NCBI GenBank assembly: GCA_025506515.1
Contig: CM046443.1
Location: 25,331,560 to 25,395,559, forward strand
Direction: 5' to 3'
Origin: Flaveria trinervia
Taxonomy: Eukaryota; Streptophyta; Magnoliopsida; Asterales; Asteraceae
DNA length: 64,000 bases
The notes beneath the pieces are model-generated. The model saw nothing but the letters and a program-made list of their open reading frames with translations. It had not been told where the DNA came from and did no database searches. The position numbers and the translations under genes were made by a program. Below, one piece after another: positions 59,520-64,000 of the stretch (positions are counted from its first letter, which is position 1; every line of letters begins with the position of its first letter).

Positions 59520-61525
59520 AATGCAATGACTCGTCTATTTGAATTTCCTCTAATGGAACATGCAAATTTTCATCAGCGAGACATTTCCTTAGGTTTGAGA
59601 CATGGAAGACAGGATGAACTCCGCTACGTTCAGAAGGTAGTTCTAGTTTGTAAGCCACTTTCCCAATTCTTTTCAGAATCTTGAAAGGTCCAACAAATCT
59701 TGGAGCCAGTTTCCCCTTCTTTCCAAAGTGAATAACACCTTTTCATGGTGAAACCTTAAGAAGAACCATGTCACCAACTTGGAACTCCAACGGCTTATGC
59801 CGCTTATCGGCATAACTCTTTTGACGACTTCTAGCTACCTCAAGGTTACTTCGGATTTTGGAAACCTTATTGGTCGTTTCTTGAATAAGTTCAGGACCAG
59901 TGATGAGATTCTCACCAATGTCAGTCCAACAAATCGGAGATCGGAATTTACGACCATAAAGTGCTTCGAACGGTGCCATCTTGATACTCGAGTGATAACT
60001 ATTGTTATACGAAAATTCCGTGAACGGTAAATGCGTATCCCAATCACCACCAAAGTCAAGGACACATAGTCATAGAAAATCCTCGAGGGTTTGAATTGTT
60101 CGTTCGGTTTGACCATCAGTTTGAGGATGGTAAGCCGTACTTAAATCCAATTGAGTACCCAAGAGTTCTTGCATAGACGGCCAAAAATATGAAGTGAAAC
60201 GAGCATCTCGATCGGAAATAATGTGCAACGGCACGCCATGACGACTCATAATTTCGTCAAATGTAGATGCGAGCTAGTCTTGAAATTTTGTATGTGTCTC
60301 GTATAGGTATGAAATGTGCCGTATTGGTCAAACAGTAAATAATCACCCATATACTATCATGACCACGAGGTGTACGAGGTAACTTGGTTATGAAATCCAT
60401 GGATATATGTTCCTGTTTCCACATAGGGATTTCGGGTTGTTCAAGTAAACCACTTGGTCGTTGATGCTCGGCTTTGACTCTTGCACACGTGAGACACGTG
60501 GAAACATAAGACGCGATATCTTTCTTCATTCCAGGCCACCAATATTGACCACGCAGGTCCATGTACATCTTATCGGAGCCAGGATGAATGGAATATCGGG
60601 TTTGATGAGCTTCGTTCATAATGAAATGCCGAAGGTTATCACGATTTGAATCCAAAGTCGATTCAAGAAGTACCACATGCCGTTTGGTTTTGTCTCCAGT
60701 TGGGACCGAACGTTAGACATTAAATGTTCATCCTTTCCCTCGTTGGTTAATGCCGCTTGTTGAGCCTCGCGAATGCATAACTCGAGGTCACTATCGATCC
60801 TTATGTTTTGCAACATGATAGTGGCCTCGTTAACATCCACATGAATCTCGGTATCAAATTCCCCTAGCGTATCAAACCATTGTCTTCGATCTCGAATTTC
60901 TTGTAGTGAGACAGTCTTGTTATGGACCTTGCGGCCTAGCGTGTTGGCTACAACGTTCGCCTTTCCAGGGTGGTAGCGAATGTCGTAGTCGTAGTCGCTA
61001 ATCAACTCAATCCAACGTATTTGCCTCATGTTGAGATCCTTTTGATTGAACACGTGTTAGAGACTCTTATGATCGGTGTAAACTATACATTGCGTCCCAT
61101 AAAGATTATGTCGCCAGATCTTCAAAGCGAAAACCACATCACCAAGTTCAAGATCGTGGGTTGTATAGTTCACTTTATGAACCTTCAATGGCGTTGACGC
61201 ATATGCTATGACTTTGCCTCGTTGCATAAGAACACAACCAAGACCTTGGTTAGAGGCATCGCAATACATGGTAAAGCTATCGTTCCCATCGGGAAGTGTA
61301 AGAATAGGAGCGTTACACAACTTGCGTTTCAATGTCTCGAAAGCCTCTTCTTGCTCGGGTCCCCATTCAAAGAGTCGATTCTTTTGGGTTAGCGCCGTTA
61401 ATGGTTTAGCAATCTTCGAGAAATTGGCTATGAACCTACGCTATATCCCGCTAAGCCTAGAAAAGCACGAACCTCGGTTGGGGTTGTGGGAACACACCAA
61501 TTCTTCACAACTTCAATTTTAGTAG
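59520..61525 (-). pseudogene. pol: Gypsy pol segment fused into E2b: RT end, RNase H, integrase
   Basis: On minus, 61525-61430 gives [20 protein letters not shown], the end of gypsy RT, with a break soon after. 61332-61057 is RNase H ([43 protein letters not shown]). 61053-60616 has IRYHPGKANVVA and the linker. 60676-60257 has the integrase zinc domain ([21 protein letters not shown]) and core start ([11 protein letters not shown]). About 60250-59980 holds the rest of the core with breaks, and 59979-59743 has [14 protein letters not shown] and [20 protein letters not shown], ending in a stop (TGA) at an expected Trp. About 59740-59520 is the integrase C-terminal region, ending [11 protein letters not shown]. 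There are no LTR, PBS or PPT at its borders. It replaces the copia part equivalent to E2 6715-8010. Confidence 0.85.
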
Positions 61526-63159
61526 GATAACACACTTTGTTGTGCAGGGATGATGATATCATGTTCTTGAAGGTCTCTTCTTCAAGAACACACTTTTCTG
61601 CCCCGGCATTGCTGATCATAAGCTCAGCCTAACACTCAGTTAGCTTAGTTATGAGATCCTTGATCTAAGTCCTATAATTTGTATGCTCATATTTTAGAAC
61701 TGAAATGGTTTTCTCTAAGTCCTCTATCTTTAGTTTATAATCACTTCAGACTTTCTAAAATCAGCTTTTAAGATGTTTAAATACTCAAGATCATATCTCA
61801 TTTCTAAGTTGTAGGACCTGTATCTGTTGACTTTAACAATGCATTCAGGGGTACAGAGATGTTCCAATACCTTGGCTTCATCATGATCTGCCATCAGTGC
61901 TTGGTTTGGAGAAGCATCTTCCACCTGAAAGCTCCAGTTAAAGCCTCTTTCTTCAACAGCAACTGCAGCTTGCTGCTTTGGTTTCTCATTCTGGGTGGTT
62001 TTGTAAGTCTAGTTTGGTCTGGATTGTGCTTGGTCACCATTTGTTCTTGGTGCCATACACTCCCTGGCAAAGTGGTCCATCAGTTACAGTTGTAACACTT
62101 GGCTTTTGTCTAGTCCAAACTTTCCACTGGTTGCATTGCTAGGGAACTTCCTTCCAGTCTGCTTGTAGAACTTCTTGGCTCTGTGAGTGAGAAGAGCCAT
62201 ACGCTGGACTATCTCCATGTACTCCAGATCATCTGGATTAATACAGGCCAGGTCTTTAAGGGTGAAAAGAAAGCTGCCACAACTTTCATCAAAGGACACA
62301 AAGGCTTGAGAAGCACTTGTCTCTTGGAATGGGCTTCCTTGAGTGTAGTTCTCCCTTGGTGTCTCAGGGAAGGTGATGAAAGGACCCTTTTGTGAGTTGT
62401 CAGGGTAGCATATGAGATGATGTTGGGGTTCTATGCTATATTTTTCAACCACATAAAGGGTTGAACCCATTTATTTGTTGGAGTTTCCAAATAAACCTTG
62501 CATGTTCATCTCCATTTAGTAGCCACTAAGAATCCCATACAACTCTGTTAGAGTGAGAGTTTTCAGGTTCTCAGTTCTTTTGATACCACACAGTAGTGTG
62601 TCCATTGCTTAGGAAGTGAGGACATGAACATCCTTACAATGTCTTTGTTTTCAATAGCAACTCCTCCATCCATTAGGGTATCCACAATCTCAACATACCT
62701 GAAGTATTGTTGAGTCATGGTTTCATCTGCTTTGAAGGTGAAATTTTCAAACTACTGCTTCAGGAGGTCCTTCTTATTCTCCTTAGCTTCAGAGGAACTC
62801 TCATACATCAATTTCAATGCATCCCATATCTGCTTAGCTGTTTTGCATTTCTTGAAACCTCTGTATACAGAGTTTGGAAGAGCGGTCTGAAGTGCTGTCA
62901 TGGCCTTCTGGTCAATCTCTACTCTCTTTCTATGTTCATCTGAGTAGTCCGTCACAACCTTGGGGATCATACCACCACCAGTAGCAGAAGGGGTTCTTGT
63001 TATGTAAGGTTCATTTTCAACAGACTCCCATATTCTTGAGTCTAGAGACCTGATAAAACCTTCCATTCTTTGGCACTAGGTGTCAAAGTAATCAAGAGTG
63101 ATCAGTGGGGACTTTGTCATGGTTCTAGTTTCCATATCAGATTTGGAAATGGCTACCAT
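61526..63159 (-). pseudogene. gag: E2b gag, first part
   Basis: On minus, the start is ATG at 63159 (MVAISKSDMETRTM), matching E2 5078. 63066-62752 has MEGFIRSLDSRIWESV, RGFKKCKTAKQIWDALKL and SSEAKENKKDLL. 62470-62084 matches the middle of E2 gag and leads to a zinc knuckle at about 62090 with CYNC kept, followed by a stop. 61924-61730 and 61619-61526 carry the DWSF-like and coiled-coil part, ending [10 protein letters not shown], where gypsy sequence takes over in frame. Stops and frame breaks are frequent. Confidence 0.85.
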
Positions 63160-63230
63160 TTGATAAGTTAAGTATTTTGTGTGTGTGAGGGATCTTAAGA
63201 TGGTGAAATCTTATATCAAGAGCCTGGAAA

Positions 63231-63242
63231 GCTATGATACCA
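63231..63242 (-). other. E2b primer binding site (one mismatch)
   Basis: On minus TGGTATCATAGC lies two bases after the LTR end; position nine differs from the TGGTATCAGAGC of E2. Confidence 0.8.
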
Positions 63243-63244
63243 AA

Positions 63245-64000
63245 TGCAGGACCGGTGAAGGATATGCAATTACAACACAACAACACAATGAGGAGAGTTG
63301 CTAAGAATACTTATCAAATCAAATAGTAGAATTGGATAACCTTTTGTAAATGAAACTAACAACACAACTAAATATGAGACAGAAACAAGATAACAAGATA
63401 CACAAGGAGATGGTTTTCAAAATTGCAGTATATTACCTTCTCAAGTTCTATTACAAGTGTTACAAAGAATATTCAGAAAGTTACAAGTACTTGAGATACA
63501 TATACTACATTCTACAGTTGGCCATACTTTGAAGGCCAACTGGATACAATTGACTAGACACAAACAAAATCAATTGTAGAGTCAAAAGGCAGATTGCCTT
63601 TTGACTTGTGACTATGACATGTTATAGCTCACATCCTAATATATTACAAAAAGGATAAAGTACATGAAGTAGAAAGTTACAGACTCAAGACTTCAATGTA
63701 CAGTTACTAAAAGCATGAACCTTTTCACCAACTTATGTAAGTTGGTGACGTTAAAGAGTTGCAGCGGAAAGGGGTCCAGCTTTATGTAAAGTACATCAGA
63801 TAAAGCATGTATACTAAAATTCTTCGAAGGAAATCTGTCTTCAAGTGTTGGATTCGGAAGACTTTGTCTCTGAAGATTTGGAAGACTTCATCTTTGGATT
63901 CGGAAGATATTGGTCTTGGCTTCGGAAGATTTCACACTTACAATATTTCTGTTGCATATGTGAAACTTCCGAAGCATTCTTCTTCAATGCACTTGTGCAT
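63245..64000 (-). repeat. E2b 5' LTR, cut by window edge
   Basis: On minus it ends CACCGGTCCTGCA. Similarity to the E2 LTR runs to the window end, with five or six dyad motifs (TTCGGAAG and variants) at 63820-63975. Only the first few tens of bases of the LTR should lie beyond 64000. Confidence 0.88.

Larger units (their letters stand above)
55967..64000 (-). mobile_element. E2b: minus-strand E2-family copia element with a gypsy segment in its middle
   Basis: From right to left it has the 5' LTR (63245 to beyond the window), PBS, gag, a gypsy pol segment, then copia protease tail, integrase, RT, RNase H and part of the pol-ORF3 spacer. Similarity to E2 is clear at protein and DNA level in all copia parts. 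ORF3 and an adjacent 3' LTR are missing; an E1-family LTR end abuts it at 55966. Many stops and frameshifts make it older than E2. Confidence 0.88.

Noticed and set aside
59520..61525. Ordinary nested gypsy insertion in E2b
   Set aside because: No LTRs, PBS, PPT or target duplication at the borders, and copia sequence equal to E2 6715-8010 is missing.
1..64000. Caulimovirid (plant pararetrovirus) integrants
   Set aside because: No movement protein, coat protein or virus-type polyprotein order was seen; all RT-bearing sequence has copia or gypsy order with LTRs or their remnants.

Overview
The window is plant nuclear DNA from a repeat-rich eudicot. I see no intact host protein-coding gene, rRNA, tRNA or CRISPR array. 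Almost everything recognisable is a transposable element: Ty1/copia elements of the SIRE/Maximus type carrying an extra ORF after pol, Ty3/gypsy chromovirus-type elements, a hAT transposase pseudogene and MITE-like sequences. This repeat style, and the kind of ORF3 seen here, resembles Asteraceae genomes, but that placement is inference and not shown by any host gene.

Layout. 1-25454 is E1, an old plus-strand copia element whose 5' LTR lies left of the window. It carries gag, pol, a long spacer, ORF3, a polypurine tract and a 3' LTR. At 4207-16614 a complete and much younger copia element of another family (E2, 12.4 kb, nearly identical LTRs) is inserted inside the E1 integrase. 25455-27976 is AT-rich and unassigned. 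27982-36200 is G1, a minus-strand gypsy element with very long LTRs (2.7 and 3.0 kb) full of tandem repeats, a perfect 5-bp target duplication and most of pol deleted. 37337-44384 is bounded by hairpin-containing inverted ends and holds G2 (37581-43557), a second minus-strand gypsy element with a perfect target duplication, an internal deletion and one shortened LTR. 44385-49810 is mostly AT-rich DNA with weak exon-like and transposon-end-like pieces. 49814-50393 is a Tourist-like MITE. 50767-51141 is a diverged E2-family LTR fragment, 51142 to about 54083 is a hAT pseudogene region, and 54099-55966 is a fragment of an E1-family element (ORF3 plus LTR). 55967-64000 is E2b, a minus-strand relative of E2 whose middle has been replaced, in frame at both junctions, by a piece of gypsy pol. 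Its 5' LTR runs off the right edge.

How the parts work together. In the copia elements gag and pol supply particle, protease, integrase, reverse transcriptase and RNase H. The LTR provides promoter and polyadenylation, and PBS (initiator tRNA-Met type) and PPT prime the two cDNA strands. Both copia families also carry ORF3 between pol and the 3' LTR. In both, the spacer in front of ORF3 repeats the plan of the LTR promoter: an array of short dyad-symmetric motifs followed by a TATA box. The motif is CTTC-S-GAAG in E2 and CARTCG-NN-CGAYTG in E1, so sequence differs while architecture is kept. In the E1 family ORF3 also appears to contain introns; one is supported by two diverged copies in the window with conserved position and phase. 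A separately promoted and spliced third gene in a retrotransposon is the most interesting signal here, followed by the copia-gypsy chimera.

Limits. Frames were followed by eye. Many coding regions are broken by small indels and I report them as disrupted without repairing them. Family assignments rest on motifs I can read, not on searches.
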